A stretch of DNA of 64,000 bases, from assembly GCA_965203525.1 (NCBI GenBank), contig OZ241898.1, forward strand, positions 3,658,001 through 3,722,000. Direction: 5' to 3'. Below the pieces are notes generated by a model. That model was not told the DNA's origin. It saw only the letters and a program-made list of their open reading frames with translations, and did not search any database. The position numbers and the translations under genes were made by a program. This document shows, piece by piece, positions 1-9,152 of this stretch; within the stretch, counting starts at the first letter, position 1, and every line of letters begins with the position of its first letter. The DNA comes from WTFV01 sp965203525 (GTDB lineage: Bacteria > Acidobacteriota > Vicinamibacteria > Vicinamibacterales > UBA8438).

Positions 1-1123
1 CGATGATGAGGAAGTTGCCGCAGCCGCACGCCGGATCGAAGAACCGCAGGGCGCCGAGCCGCTCCTGGAACCGGAGCAGATCCTGCACCGCGCGGCTGTC
101 CGAGCGCGCCTTCAGCCGCGCGAACTCCGCCCGCAGATCGTCGAGGAACAGCGGCTCGATCACCTTCAGGATGTTCCGCTCGGTGGTGTAGTGCGCGCCG
201 GCGGCGCGGCGGGCGGCCGGATCCATCACCGACTGGAACAGCGCGCCGAAGATGGCGGGCGAGATGGCGGTCCAGTCGAACCGGCCCGCGTCGAGCAGCG
301 CCCGGCGCATCGGCGCGTCGAAGTCGGGGATCCGGATCGGCCCGGCGAACAGGTCGCCGTCGACGTAGGGGAAGCAGGCCAGATCCTCGTCCAGCTTCGC
401 CTGCCGGCGGTCTTCCGGCGTGTCGAGCACCTGGAACAGCCGCGCCAGCCAGGGGCCGAGGTCGCTGCCGTCGGACGCCGTGCGCTCCTCGACGAACTGC
501 AGGAAGACGTCGCGCGGCTCGAAGATCCCGGTGTCGTCGGCGAAGAGGCAGAAGACGATGCGGACCAGGAACAGCTCCAGGTCGCGGCCGTCGTAGCCGG
601 ACGCCTCGAGCGCGTCGTGCAGCCGCGCGACCAGCTCCGACGCCTCGACGTTGACCGGGTCCTGATCGCGGAACGTCCGGCGCTGCACGCCGAGGACGAA
701 GCCGAACTTCTCGACGTGCGCGGGCAGGTCGGCGAGGGCGAAGCGGGTCTCCTCGCGCTCGTCCCGGTCGAGCAGCTCGAAGGTCCGGAAATCGCACAGC
801 AACTGGTAGCGGGGCCGGTCGCGCTCGGGCAGCGCGTCGAAGTAGGCGCCGGCCTGCCCGCGGGCGGCGGCCAGGTCGCGCCCGGCGCTCTTCTGCTCGA
901 CCAGCAGGACGCCCGGCCAGAACAGGTCGATGAACCCGTGCGTGTCGTCGAGCCGCCGGACGTGCTCCTCGTAGCGCGCGACGGTGCGCCGCCGGACGCC
1001 GAAGATCTCGAAGAACTCGTTGTAGAAGCTGTGGGTCTCGCCCTTCTCGTAGGCGGCGTCGGCCCACTCGCGGGCGAACGCGGCGGCGCGCGACCGAATC
1101 TCGTTCCAGGACAGCCTCGTCAT
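1..1123 (-). CDS. Type IIL/IIG restriction-modification protein, N-terminal part (3' end outside window)
   Basis: Single-chain enzyme that would cut DNA and methylate adenine, of the MmeI/YeeA-like family. The visible 374 codons start at the ATG at 1123 (minus strand). A PD-(D/E)XK nuclease core is readable as D66 in GFIDLFWP followed by E76-Q-K78 in LLVEQK. A helical linker follows, then the methyltransferase motif I, FDPACGCGNF, at about residues 361-371, right at the window edge. The catalytic NPPY/NPPF motif and the target-recognition domain lie beyond the window. Its frame was read directly on the minus strand because the gene has no stop here. It sits immediately downstream of a decayed ADOP tail. 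Confident on family; activity unknown. Confidence 0.85.
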   Translation of the reverse strand, partial: MTRLSWNEIRSRAAAFAREWADAAYEKGETHSFYNEFFEIFGVRRRTVARYEEHVRRLDDTHGFIDLFWPGVLLVEQKSAGRDLAAARGQAGAYFDALPERDRPRYQLLCDFRTFELLDRDEREETRFALADLPAHVEKFGFVLGVQRRTFRDQDPVNVEASELVARLHDALEASGYDGRDLELFLVRIVFCLFADDTGIFEPRDVFLQFVEERTASDGSDLGPWLARLFQVLDTPEDRRQAKLDEDLACFPYVDGDLFAGPIRIPDFDAPMRRALLDAGRFDWTAISPAIFGALFQSVMDPAARRAAGAHYTTERNILKVIEPLFLDDLRAEFARLKARSDSRAVQDLLRFQERLGALRFFDPACGCGNFLII

Positions 1124-1136
1124 GCGCGTGGCGCGC

Positions 1137-1367
1137 GGCGGCCGGCTGTTCCGCGCAGGCCGCCTCCCTGATCAGGGTACTCGCCGCCGCGGCGCGAACG
1201 GCGCGCAACGCCGCCGCCAGCGCCGCGAGGACCGCGGCGGCGACGACGGCGGCGGTCGTCGCATACGCCGCCGGGTCGTGCGGACCGATCCCGAAGAGGT
1301 ACGGCTCGGCCAGCCGGGCGAAGACGGCCGCGGCGCCGACGCCCGCCGCGGCGCCGATCCGGTCCTG
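1137..1367 (-). pseudogene. Remnant C-terminus of a third ADOP permease
   Basis: Directly after the TAG stop (1368-1370) of the neighbouring ADOP gene, the same frame stays open for about 77 codons and reads as an ADOP C-terminus: RIGAAAGVGAAAVFARL, YLFGIGPHDPAAY, then a hydrophobic Ala/Val helix. The intact neighbour already has its own version of this segment (VILFETNPFDPVVF and LPARRAARVDPVAAL), so this is a second, diverged copy, not an extension. No start codon or upstream part remains. Best read as the last scrap of a deleted paralogue; stop readthrough is an unlikely alternative. Confidence 0.6.
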
Positions 1368-3824
1368 CTACCCGGCGCCGAGCGCCGCCACCGGGTCGAC
1401 GCGCGCGGCGCGGCGCGCCGGCAGCCAGCTCGCGAGCAGACAGGCCGCCACCAGCACCGCCGACACCGCGACGAAGACGACCGGATCGAACGGGTTCGTC
1501 TCGAACAGGATCACCTGGAACCGGCGGGCCAGCAGTGCCGCCGCGCCGAGGCCCGGCACCATGCCGGCCAGCACCATCCAGCCCGCTTCCGCCAGCACCA
1601 GCCGGCGCACGTCGCCCGCCTGCGCCCCGACCGCCACGCGGACGGCGATCTCCCGGCGCCGCTGCGCGATCGAGCAGGAGACGACGCCGTAGAGTCCGAC
1701 CGCGCCGAGCAGAAGCGTGGAACCGGCGGCGATCGCCAGCAGAATCATGACGAACTCCCGGCCGGCGCGCGCCTGCGCGACCAGCGTCTCCAGCGTCGCG
1801 ACGTCCGAAATCGGCAGGCGGGCGTCGAGATCCCGCACCGTCCGGGCCACCGCGTCGGTGAACGACTCCGCGTTCGCCGTGCGTACCACGTAGCCCGTTC
1901 GCCACGGGACGTCCCCGTCGCCGGCGTTCGCCACCACCAGCGGGTAGTACGCCATCGGCGGCGGGTCGCCGTCGAGCGCCAGTTCGTGGACGTCGTCCAC
2001 CACCCCGACGATACGGAACCAGCCGTCGCCCTTCTGAGCCGGCAGTCCTCCCGGCCGGATTCCCTTGCCGATCGCGCTTTCCCCCGGCCAGTACGTGCGC
2101 GCCAGCGACCGCGACACGACGGCGACGGGCGCCTGCCGCCCGGCATCCGGACGGTCGAAGTCGCGCCCCTCGACGAACGGGATGCCCATGGCCCCGAAAT
2201 AACCGGGCGAGACGCGTTTCCACCTCAACACCAGATCGACGCCGTCTTCCGGACGGCCTTCCAGGTCGTGATTCGAGGTGTACGTGGACCCGGAGCCGCC
2301 CAGGGGAACGGCGGTCGCCGCCGCCGCGCCGGCCGCGCCCGGCAGCGCCCGCAGGCGCGCGACCAGCTCCCGGTGGAAGTTCAGCCGGGAACCGGGCGTC
2401 ACGTAGAACTGCTCCGGCAACTCCACCCCGAACGTCAGGACATCGGCCGGATCGAACCCGGGATCGACCCCCGCCAGCTTCTGGAACGACCGGACCGCCA
2501 GCCCCGACCCGACGAGAAGCGTCAGGGCCAGCGCAATCTGCGCCGCCACCAAGGCCCGGCGGGCGTGCTGCCTGCTTCGTCCGGCGGTGGCCGCGCGCGC
2601 CCCCGCCGGCAGGCAGGGCCGGGCGGCGGCAAGCAGCGCGCGCACGGACGGCAGACAACCGCAGAACAGGCCGGCCGCGACGGAAAGGCCGACACCGAAG
2701 AGCACGGCCGGTCCATCGACCGCGACCTCGTCCAGGCGCGGAAGATGCCGGGGTCCGACGCGCACCAGCCAGCGCACCAGCAGGGGCGCCAGCAGAAGCG
2801 CCGCGCCGCCGCCCGCCACGCCGATCGCGAGGCTCTCCAGCAGCAGCGAGCCGCCCAGCCGCCCCCTGGGTTCGCCGAGCGCGGCGCGCACCGCGATCTC
2901 GCCGTGCCGCGCCTCGAAACGCACCAGGAACAGGTTCGCGACGTTCGCGCACGCCACCAGGAACAGAAGCCCGACCGCGCTCAGCAGGATCCACAACGTC
3001 GCCCGGAAGTCGCTCACCACGAACTCGCGAGCCGGCTCGACGACCGGTCCGAGGCCGGCGTCGGCCAGATAGGGAGCGGCGTATTCGTTCGGAAAGATCT
3101 CGACGAGGTTCGACAGCATGGCGTCCAGCTCCGCCCGCACCTCGTCCAGCGTCGAACCGTCCGCGATACGCCCCACGCCGAGAGACCGGAAGGCGCCCAG
3201 AAATCCACTCTGCCGGAGGCGAAGCGGCTGCCAGATGCCGGCTTCCGGCCGCGGAAAGCCGAATCCCGGCGGCATCACCCCCACGATCTCCGCGCGCGCC
3301 CCGTCGACGTCGACGATCCGGCCGACCACGTGCGGGTCGGCGGCGAACCGCGCGCGCCACAGGCCGTCGCTCAACAGAATCACCGACTCGGAGCCGGCCC
3401 TTTCGTCTTCCGCGGTGAACACCCGGCCGAGGCGCGGCGGCGTTCGCATCACGTCGAAGAACGACGCCGTGACACGCGTCGCCGGAACCCGTTGCGGGCG
3501 CTCCGGATCGGTGAAGCTCGCCTGCGACTCCCGGACCGCCGCCACGCCGTCGAGCGTCCGGCTCTCGTCGGCGTAGAGGAAATACAGCGAATCGGAGATC
3601 GGGTACTCGAGTTCCCCCGCGACCCCCGGCAGGACGTGCATCATCGTCACCAGCCGCTCCGACTCCGGGACCGGCAACGGACGGAGCAGCACCGCGTTGA
3701 CGACGGTGAAGATGGACACGGTCGCGCCGACCCCGACCGCGAGCAGCAGCAGGGAAACGCCCGCAAGGCCGGGACTGGCCGCCAGGCGGCGCCACAGGAT
3801 GCGAAACGGAAACGCGCTGATCAC
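1368..3824 (-). CDS. ADOP family ABC-type permease (MacB/FtsX-like), copy A
   Basis: Predicted inner-membrane permease with a large periplasmic MacB-PCD domain, 818 aa. The GTG at 3824 is preferred because AAGGAAG lies about 7 nt upstream; upstream in-frame ATGs add a polar tail. Features in order: N-terminal transmembrane helix (VSLLLLAVGVGATV), periplasmic domain with ALRPL-type motif LLRPLPVPESERL, first FtsX block around LFLVACANVANLFLVR, ABC-duplicated second half, and the typical RRREIAVRVAVGA loop before the last helices, ending LPARRAARVDPVAAL. No ATPase gene is adjacent, as is usual for ADOP proteins. It lies 93 bp downstream of a second ADOP gene, probably in one transcription unit. 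Substrate unknown. Confidence 0.85.
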   Translation of the reverse strand: MISAFPFRILWRRLAASPGLAGVSLLLLAVGVGATVSIFTVVNAVLLRPLPVPESERLVTMMHVLPGVAGELEYPISDSLYFLYADESRTLDGVAAVRESQASFTDPERPQRVPATRVTASFFDVMRTPPRLGRVFTAEDERAGSESVILLSDGLWRARFAADPHVVGRIVDVDGARAEIVGVMPPGFGFPRPEAGIWQPLRLRQSGFLGAFRSLGVGRIADGSTLDEVRAELDAMLSNLVEIFPNEYAAPYLADAGLGPVVEPAREFVVSDFRATLWILLSAVGLLFLVACANVANLFLVRFEARHGEIAVRAALGEPRGRLGGSLLLESLAIGVAGGGAALLLAPLLVRWLVRVGPRHLPRLDEVAVDGPAVLFGVGLSVAAGLFCGCLPSVRALLAAARPCLPAGARAATAGRSRQHARRALVAAQIALALTLLVGSGLAVRSFQKLAGVDPGFDPADVLTFGVELPEQFYVTPGSRLNFHRELVARLRALPGAAGAAAATAVPLGGSGSTYTSNHDLEGRPEDGVDLVLRWKRVSPGYFGAMGIPFVEGRDFDRPDAGRQAPVAVVSRSLARTYWPGESAIGKGIRPGGLPAQKGDGWFRIVGVVDDVHELALDGDPPPMAYYPLVVANAGDGDVPWRTGYVVRTANAESFTDAVARTVRDLDARLPISDVATLETLVAQARAGREFVMILLAIAAGSTLLLGAVGLYGVVSCSIAQRRREIAVRVAVGAQAGDVRRLVLAEAGWMVLAGMVPGLGAAALLARRFQVILFETNPFDPVVFVAVSAVLVAACLLASWLPARRAARVDPVAALGAG

Positions 3825-3917
3825 GATGCCACTTCCTTTGCGGCCAGTGCCGCTCGTTTCCCCCGCCGAACGTCCCGACACAGCCGGGGGCGCTCCGCCA
3901 GCGGCCATCATCGCCCC

Positions 3918-6416
3918 CTATCCCTGCCGAAGCACCTGCGACGGCTCCACCCGCATCGCGGGCGCCGCCGCCGCCAGCCCCGCGCCCAGGCCGGCCAGGA
4001 CCAGCACGCCGGCCGCAACCGCCAGCGTCGCCGGATCGTGCGGCTCCAGGCCGTAGAGGAGCGCCGCCAGCGAGCGGCCGACCGCAAGACTGGCGGGAAC
4101 GCCGACGGCGACCCCGGCGCCGACGAGCGCCCCCACGCGCAGCAGCGCGCCCCGCAGCACCCGGCCACGTGTCGCGCCGAGCGCCATCCGGACGGCGATC
4201 TCCGCCCGCCGCCGCCGCATGGCCAGCAGCGTCACGCCGTACAGCCCGACCGACGCCAGCAGCAGCGCCAGCCCGCCGAACAACCCCGCCACGATCGCCG
4301 TGAGCCGTTCCTGCCGCAACGTGCCGTCGAACTGCGCGGCCAGGGTCCGCACCTCGCTCGTCAACGTCGGCTCGACCTCCCGGATGGCGGCCACGACGCT
4401 TCCCGCCAGCGCCGCCGGATCGCCCCGCTCGGCGCGAACGGCGACCGTGAAGATCCCGCTCGCGGGGGTGTAGACGGACACGTCGCCGCCGATGGGCTCG
4501 AGCTCGCCGGCCCGCCCCAACGGAAGGTACAGCGACGGACGGACGGCGGCGCGCAACGACTCGGCCGCGACGTTGCCGACGACGCCGACGACGACGTACC
4601 GCCGGTCCTGCTCGAACGCCAGGCCGATGGTCCGGCCCAGCGGGTCCCGGCCGCCCAGGAACCGGCTCGAGAACGCCTCGTCCACGATGGCCACGGGCCG
4701 CGGCCCGGTCAGATCATCGGCGCGGAAGTCCCGCCCGCGCAGTACCGGCGCCCCGTACGTCGCGAACCAGCCAGGGCTGACCATCGTGGCCCGGATCCAG
4801 CGTTCCTCCTCCGGGACTCCGGGCGCGTCGGCAACAGCCAGCGGCAGGCTCCACGTGTTCGGGCTCAGAGGCGTCGGAAACGACACCGCCGCGTGCGACA
4901 CGCCCGGCAGACGGCGCGTCGCCTCGCGAACGTCCTCGTACCGGCGCAGCCGTTCCGCGCGGGATGCGGCGGCCGTCTCACCAAAGGCGTGCGGCGTCAC
5001 CAGAAGGACGCGCTCCCGGTCCACCCCCGCGTCCCGGCCGGCCAGGGTCGTGAACGTCCTCACGAACAGTCCCGCCGCCGCCACCAGCACCAGCGACACC
5101 GCCACCTGACCCACCAGAATCGCCCGATCCGGCGACGTGCGGCCGACCGAATGCGTCAGGCGCCCGTGCTCCGCCAGCGCCGCCCGGGGATCCGCCCGCC
5201 CGGCACGCATTGCCGGCGCCGCTCCGAAGAGGAGCGCCGTCCCAACCGACACCACCGACGTGAAGACCGCCACCCGCCAGTCCGGCGATACGTCGATGAA
5301 GACCTCGCCCGCGCGCTGCGACAGCCCCAGAACGAGCAGCCGCGTCACCCAGGACGCGACCAGCAGACCCACCACACCCCCCGCCGCCGCCAGCAGCGCG
5401 CTTTCCTGCAGGACCAGACGAGCCACCTGCCACGGGGTCGCGCCGAGCGCCACCCGCAGGGCTACCTCCCGCCGGCGCGCCATCCCCCGCGCCAGCATCA
5501 GGTTGGCGGCGTTCGCGCACGTCACCACCAGCAGCAGGCCCGCGATCACCAGCAGCGCCAGCAGCGACGTCCTCTGGCGCCGCCACAGAGTAGACGCGCC
5601 GCCGTTCCCGGCCGGCAGCAACACCATCGGATTGCGCAGGTAGCGTTCCCGGCCCGACGCGGTCATCTGGTTCGGCAGGGTCGCATCCCGAATCTCCGGC
5701 TGCCAGGTGCGCACGATCGCCGTCGCCTCCTGGAACGCCTGGTCAGGCCGAAGGCGGAACGTCACGTTCAGCCAGTGGCTCCACGGGTTGCCGAGCAGCG
5801 ATCGGTCGCCACGAACCATCGTCTCGCATCCGAGCGGAACCACCACGTCGAACGTCCGGCCGACCGTCGGCCCGAAGAACGCCGGCGGCGTGACGCCGAT
5901 CACCGTGAAGGACACGCCGTTCAGTGGCAGCGAGCGTCCGACCACGTCCGCGCCCCCGCCGAAGCGTTCGCGCCAGAACCGGTGGCTGATCACCGCCACC
6001 GGACCGTCCGCGCCGCATCCCGGCCGGTCGTCGGCGGCCGTGAAGACCCGGCCGACGAGCGGTTGCACGCCGAGCGTCTCGAAGAATCCGCCGCTGGCCC
6101 ACAGGCCCTCGACGAACCGGCTCTCGCCCGCCGCTACGACGTCGAAGGTCACCCGGCTCGACGCGAACACCCCGGCGAACCGGTCGGAGCGCCGGGCGAT
6201 CTCCTCCCAGACCGGCCACGTCCAGTCTTCCCCGAGCCGATCCCCGTGGAAGAGCCGGGCCAGACGGTCCGGCGCTTCCACCGGCAGCGGCCGCAACGCA
6301 CTGCTGCTGATCAGCGTGAAGACGGCGGTGGCCGCACCGATGCCGAGCCCCAGCGTCAGCACGACGACACCCGCGAACACGGAATCCCGGAAGACGGACC
6401 GGATGCGCTGGCACAT
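3918..6416 (-). CDS. ADOP family ABC-type permease (MacB/FtsX-like), copy B
   Basis: Second duplicated orphan permease, 832 aa. An N-terminal helix (VFAGVVVLTLGLGIGAATAV) leads to the SSSALRPLPVEAPDRL motif, a periplasmic MacB-PCD domain, the first FtsX region with VVTCANAANLMLARGMARRREVALRVALGATP, a second periplasmic repeat, and a C-terminal FtsX block with RRRRAEIAVRMALGATRGRV and LYGLEPHDPATLAV. The usual ADOP RARRHDPLEAL ending is weak here (MRVEPSQVLRQG). It starts at the ATG at 6416 and is followed by copy A. In acidobacteria such pairs often follow a PadR-type regulator, but none is visible upstream. Role inferred to be envelope transport or stress-related export; not proven. Confidence 0.85.
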   Translation of the reverse strand: MCQRIRSVFRDSVFAGVVVLTLGLGIGAATAVFTLISSSALRPLPVEAPDRLARLFHGDRLGEDWTWPVWEEIARRSDRFAGVFASSRVTFDVVAAGESRFVEGLWASGGFFETLGVQPLVGRVFTAADDRPGCGADGPVAVISHRFWRERFGGGADVVGRSLPLNGVSFTVIGVTPPAFFGPTVGRTFDVVVPLGCETMVRGDRSLLGNPWSHWLNVTFRLRPDQAFQEATAIVRTWQPEIRDATLPNQMTASGRERYLRNPMVLLPAGNGGASTLWRRQRTSLLALLVIAGLLLVVTCANAANLMLARGMARRREVALRVALGATPWQVARLVLQESALLAAAGGVVGLLVASWVTRLLVLGLSQRAGEVFIDVSPDWRVAVFTSVVSVGTALLFGAAPAMRAGRADPRAALAEHGRLTHSVGRTSPDRAILVGQVAVSLVLVAAAGLFVRTFTTLAGRDAGVDRERVLLVTPHAFGETAAASRAERLRRYEDVREATRRLPGVSHAAVSFPTPLSPNTWSLPLAVADAPGVPEEERWIRATMVSPGWFATYGAPVLRGRDFRADDLTGPRPVAIVDEAFSSRFLGGRDPLGRTIGLAFEQDRRYVVVGVVGNVAAESLRAAVRPSLYLPLGRAGELEPIGGDVSVYTPASGIFTVAVRAERGDPAALAGSVVAAIREVEPTLTSEVRTLAAQFDGTLRQERLTAIVAGLFGGLALLLASVGLYGVTLLAMRRRRAEIAVRMALGATRGRVLRGALLRVGALVGAGVAVGVPASLAVGRSLAALLYGLEPHDPATLAVAAGVLVLAGLGAGLAAAAPAMRVEPSQVLRQG

Positions 6417-6636
6417 ACCGAATCTCCTCAGATGACGTAGCTGCTCGTTCGCATCCGGCCCTCCCTGCTCTCCGCCGCCGTGTCGGCGTCGGCCGTTTCG
6501 CCCGCCGCCTTCCCGCCTCGGGGCCGTTCGGCGGGTTCACTATGCATAGAGGGCTCGAGGGGGCGTACGATTACAGATTTTTTTCACTTTTCGTGGGCCG
6601 GCACAGGCCGCCGGAAACGGCGCAGCGGGCGCGCCC

Positions 6637-6899
6637 CGACGACGAGCCGGCGCGCCGCGAGGGGCGTCAGGGGGTCGGGCGCGGCGGCGTGCCCGACGAC
6701 GAGCCGGCGCGCCGCGAGGGGCGTCAGGGGTCGGGTGCGGCGGCGTGCCCGACGACGAGCCGGCGCGCCGCGAGGGGCGTCAGGGGGTCTGGTGCGGCGG
6801 CGCGCCGGACGACCCGGCCGGCGCATCTCGAGAGTCCGCGAGGCAGTAGCGGTTCTACCCGTGGTGCGGCGGCGCGCCGGACGACCCGGCCGGCGCATC
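6637..6899. repeat. GC-rich minisatellite, 56-57 bp x3 plus 72-bp-spaced repeat pair
   Basis: Three tandem units begin at 6637, 6694 and 6750 (CGACGACGAGCCGGCGCGCC start of each), nearly identical. A related 37-bp block (GGTGCGGCGGCGCGCCGG...) then recurs at 6791 and 6863, 72 bp apart. On the minus strand the units would read as APDPLTPLAARRLVVG repeats, without a credible protein. The stretch 6417-6978 between the ADOP genes and the sigma gene holds no other gene that I can support; 6417-6636 shows nothing recognisable. Confidence 0.85.
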
Positions 6900-6929
6900 C
6901 GCCGGGCCGCGCCGGGCCGCGCCCGAACA

Positions 6930-7083
6930 CCGGCGAGCCGCCGCGCCACGAGCTGGCGCAGCAGCCCGTGCGCCCGGTTCAACCGCGCGGAAACGTTTTG
7001 GCGGGACCGGCGAGCCGCCGCGCCACGAGCTGGCGCAGCAGCCCGTGCGCCCGGTTCAACCGCGCGGAGACGTTTTGGCGGGA
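6930..7083. repeat. 77-bp tandem duplication inside the sigma factor gene end
   Basis: Copies at 6930-7006 and 7007-7083 differ at one base (GGAAACG versus GGAGACG). The right-hand copy encodes the sigma helix SRQNVSARLNRAHGLLRQLV. Because 77 is not a multiple of 3, the left-hand copy is read out of frame by the sigma gene and supplies a short foreign tail and a stop. Confidence 0.95.
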
Positions 7084-7602
7084 GATGCGCAGCCGGCGGG
7101 CGACGTCCGCGGGCGACTGCTCTTCGAGGTCCCGGAAGCGGACGACCTCCCGGTACTTCGGCGGCAGCTCGTCGACCACCGCCAGCAGCAGGCGCATCGC
7201 CTCCTGTTCGGCCGCCGCCGTCTCGGGCGACGCGCCGGCCGCGGGGAACGGCCGCGCCCGCGGCGCGGGCGATCCCGCCGCGCCCGTCCCGGCGTCCAGC
7301 GGAACCTCGAAGCGCCGCGCTCGCCTGACGGCGGCGCGCGACGCTTCGTGGCGCACGATCGCGGCCACCCAGCCGCACGCGGGAGGGCCGCCGCGGTACT
7401 GCCGGACCTTCTGCATCACGATCAGCCAGCTCTGCTGCAGGGCGTCGCGGGCCGCGTCGTCGTCCCCCGCCACGCGCCGGGCCACCGGCACGAAGCGTGC
7501 CGTGCAGCACCGGATCCACGCCTCCGGGTCGTGGTCCAGGAGCGGACAGCGGGCCGCTTCCTCGAGCGGGGGAGCCGGGAGCGGAGAGGACGGCTGCTCC
7601 AC
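6979..7602 (-). CDS. RNA polymerase sigma factor, ECF/sigma-70 family, with altered C-terminus
   Basis: 207 aa sigma factor that would direct RNA polymerase to a special promoter set. Region 2 is around residues 30-90 (DDDAARDALQQSWLIVMQKV, WVAAIVRHEASRAAVRR). Region 4 is around 135-185 (LPPKYREVVRFRDLEEQSPADVARRL, then the recognition helix ISRQNVSARLNRAHGLLRQL). Start is a GTG at 7602, 8 nt after a good -10 box, so the mRNA is probably leaderless. The last residues PAKTFPRG come from a frameshifted second copy of a 77-bp tandem duplication; the older frame would continue VRARPGAARRM. No anti-sigma gene is adjacent. The adjacent ADOP genes are candidate targets, by position only. Confidence 0.8.
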   Translation of the reverse strand: MEQPSSPLPAPPLEEAARCPLLDHDPEAWIRCCTARFVPVARRVAGDDDAARDALQQSWLIVMQKVRQYRGGPPACGWVAAIVRHEASRAAVRRARRFEVPLDAGTGAAGSPAPRARPFPAAGASPETAAAEQEAMRLLLAVVDELPPKYREVVRFRDLEEQSPADVARRLRISRQNVSARLNRAHGLLRQLVARRLAGPAKTFPRG

Positions 7603-7610
7603 GGACGCCG

Positions 7611-7639
7611 ATTCTGCGGGACCCGCGCCGGACGGTCAA
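7611..7639 (-). promoter_or_regulatory. Promoter of the ECF sigma gene
   Basis: On the minus strand TTGACC (7634-7639), a 17-bp spacer and CAGAAT (7611-7616) are followed after 8 nt by the GTG start at 7602. Spacing and boxes fit a housekeeping sigma-70 promoter with transcription starting at the start codon. Confidence 0.5.
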
Positions 7640-7822
7640 GGACGGCGCGTGTGCAACCCGATCACCGCGGCCCGATCGAGGGACGTCCGACCCACCTCGG
7701 GCGCAGCAGCTTGCGCGCCCGGCGCAGGCGCACCCGCGGCGATTTTCCGTGATCGACGTGTGCGATGATCGCGAAGTCGCGGACGTGGCGGCGATGGAAG
7801 GACGCGACGAGAAGGAATTCGC

Positions 7823-9139
7823 ATGGACGATCCGAAGGCGCTGATCCTGCGGGACGTGCGTTGTTTCCAGGGCGAACAGCGGGGCGGCCTGCGCCCCGTC
7901 ACGCTGCTCGTGGGCGAGAACAGCACCGGCAAGACCACGTTCCTGGGTTGCTACTGGGTGTTGCACCGGATGTTCTCCCGGCCGTACTTCGACCCCGGGC
8001 CGGACTTCAACGAAGAGTCGTTCCCGATGGGCTCGTTTCGCGACGTCGTCCGGTCCCGGCGCGGTCCGGGCGGGCGCATCGACGAATTCGGACTCGGCCT
8101 CGAGGTCGAGTCCGCGCGCGGCGGCATGCCGCCGTACTCCTTGCTGGTCACGTTTCAAGAAAAGGGATCGCAGCCCGTCGTGTCGTCCCTGCGTTTCGAT
8201 TTCCGTTCCGACTCGTTCCTGGAATTGCAACCCGCCCCCGGCGGCGGAACCGCCTTCAGGATCCCGGGCCGGACCGTGGAGGCGCCCGTCCCGTTCGGGC
8301 AGGCGATGTTCACGATGGACTTCCTGACGGAACTCGCGCGCCGGGAACGTATCCTTTCCGGTCTGCAGCCGGTCGCGGACTATCTCGGCGGCCTGTTCCA
8401 GCGGCCGGAAGCAACCGCCGGCCGCCGACGTGCGATTCCCTTCCGGTTCCCTCGCCTCCCGGAACTGGTTCCGGTCGCGCCGCTCCGGTCGAAACCCAGG
8501 CGCACCTACGATCCGGTACGCGAGACGGCTTCCCCCGAGGGCGAGCACGTCCCGATGCTGATGATGCGGCTGAGCCGCACGGAGAAAGGCGACTGGACGT
8601 CGCTGCACGACGGCCTCGTCGCCTTCGGCCGCGGGTCCGGTCTGTTCTCGGACATCAAGGTCAAGAGCCACGGCAAGCAGATGAGCGATCCCTTTCAGTT
8701 GCAGGTCAAGATCCGTTCCGGACCCCACGCGAACATCATGGACGTCGGTTACGGCGTGAATCAGAGTCTGCCGATCCTGGTCGACGTCATGGCCGCGACG
8801 GGACGAACGTTCCTGCTCCAGCAACCGGAAGTCCACCTGCATCCCCGCGGGCAGGCGGAACTCGCCAGCCTGTTCGTCGAAGCAGCAGCCGAAAAACGCG
8901 GGAATCGGTTCCTGATCGAGACGCACAGCGACTACATCATCGATCGCGTCCGCATCTCGGTTCGGAAGCGGATCCTGAAACCCGACGACGTGTCCATCCT
9001 CTACTTCGAACCGGCGGGCGCCGCGGTCACGATCCACGCCCTGACCCTGGACGCGGAGGGCAACCTGCGGAATGCGCCGGCGGGATACCGCGACTTCTTC
9101 TTGAAGGAAACCGACCGGCTGCTCGGTTTCGCGGACTGA
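7823..9139 (+). CDS. AAA family ATPase, DUF3696/OLD-like, partner of a PIN nuclease
   Basis: 438 aa ABC-type ATPase of the group often found in defence modules. Walker A is GENSTGKTT at residues 31-39. The Walker B and signature region is LLQQPEVHLHPRGQAELASLF near residues 332-352, and the H-loop region is RFLIETHSDYIIDRVR near 365-380. The middle (about 60-300) is variable and Arg-rich. Start ATG 7823 follows AAGGA by about 8 nt. Thirteen bp downstream begins a PIN-domain gene, an arrangement seen repeatedly in such ATPase-nuclease pairs; the ATPase is thought to gate the nuclease. The PIN partner is frameshifted here, so the pair may be dead. Specific trigger unknown. Confidence 0.75.
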   Translation: MDDPKALILRDVRCFQGEQRGGLRPVTLLVGENSTGKTTFLGCYWVLHRMFSRPYFDPGPDFNEESFPMGSFRDVVRSRRGPGGRIDEFGLGLEVESARGGMPPYSLLVTFQEKGSQPVVSSLRFDFRSDSFLELQPAPGGGTAFRIPGRTVEAPVPFGQAMFTMDFLTELARRERILSGLQPVADYLGGLFQRPEATAGRRRAIPFRFPRLPELVPVAPLRSKPRRTYDPVRETASPEGEHVPMLMMRLSRTEKGDWTSLHDGLVAFGRGSGLFSDIKVKSHGKQMSDPFQLQVKIRSGPHANIMDVGYGVNQSLPILVDVMAATGRTFLLQQPEVHLHPRGQAELASLFVEAAAEKRGNRFLIETHSDYIIDRVRISVRKRILKPDDVSILYFEPAGAAVTIHALTLDAEGNLRNAPAGYRDFFLKETDRLLGFAD

Positions 9140-9152
9140 AAGGCACGCGGCG

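Noticed and set aside
1368..1370. TAG as a recoded or readthrough stop joining the ADOP protein to its extra tail
   Set aside because: The protein already has a complete family C-terminus before the stop, so the extra tail is better explained as a remnant of another gene.
1122..6440. Very long open frame on the plus strand opposite the ADOP genes (over 1700 codons)
   Set aside because: It is antisense to two clear permease genes, Arg/Pro/His-rich and without domains; a by-product of high GC.
6637..6899. Regular repeats considered as a CRISPR array
   Set aside because: Units are head-to-tail tandem copies without unique spacers, and no cas genes are present.
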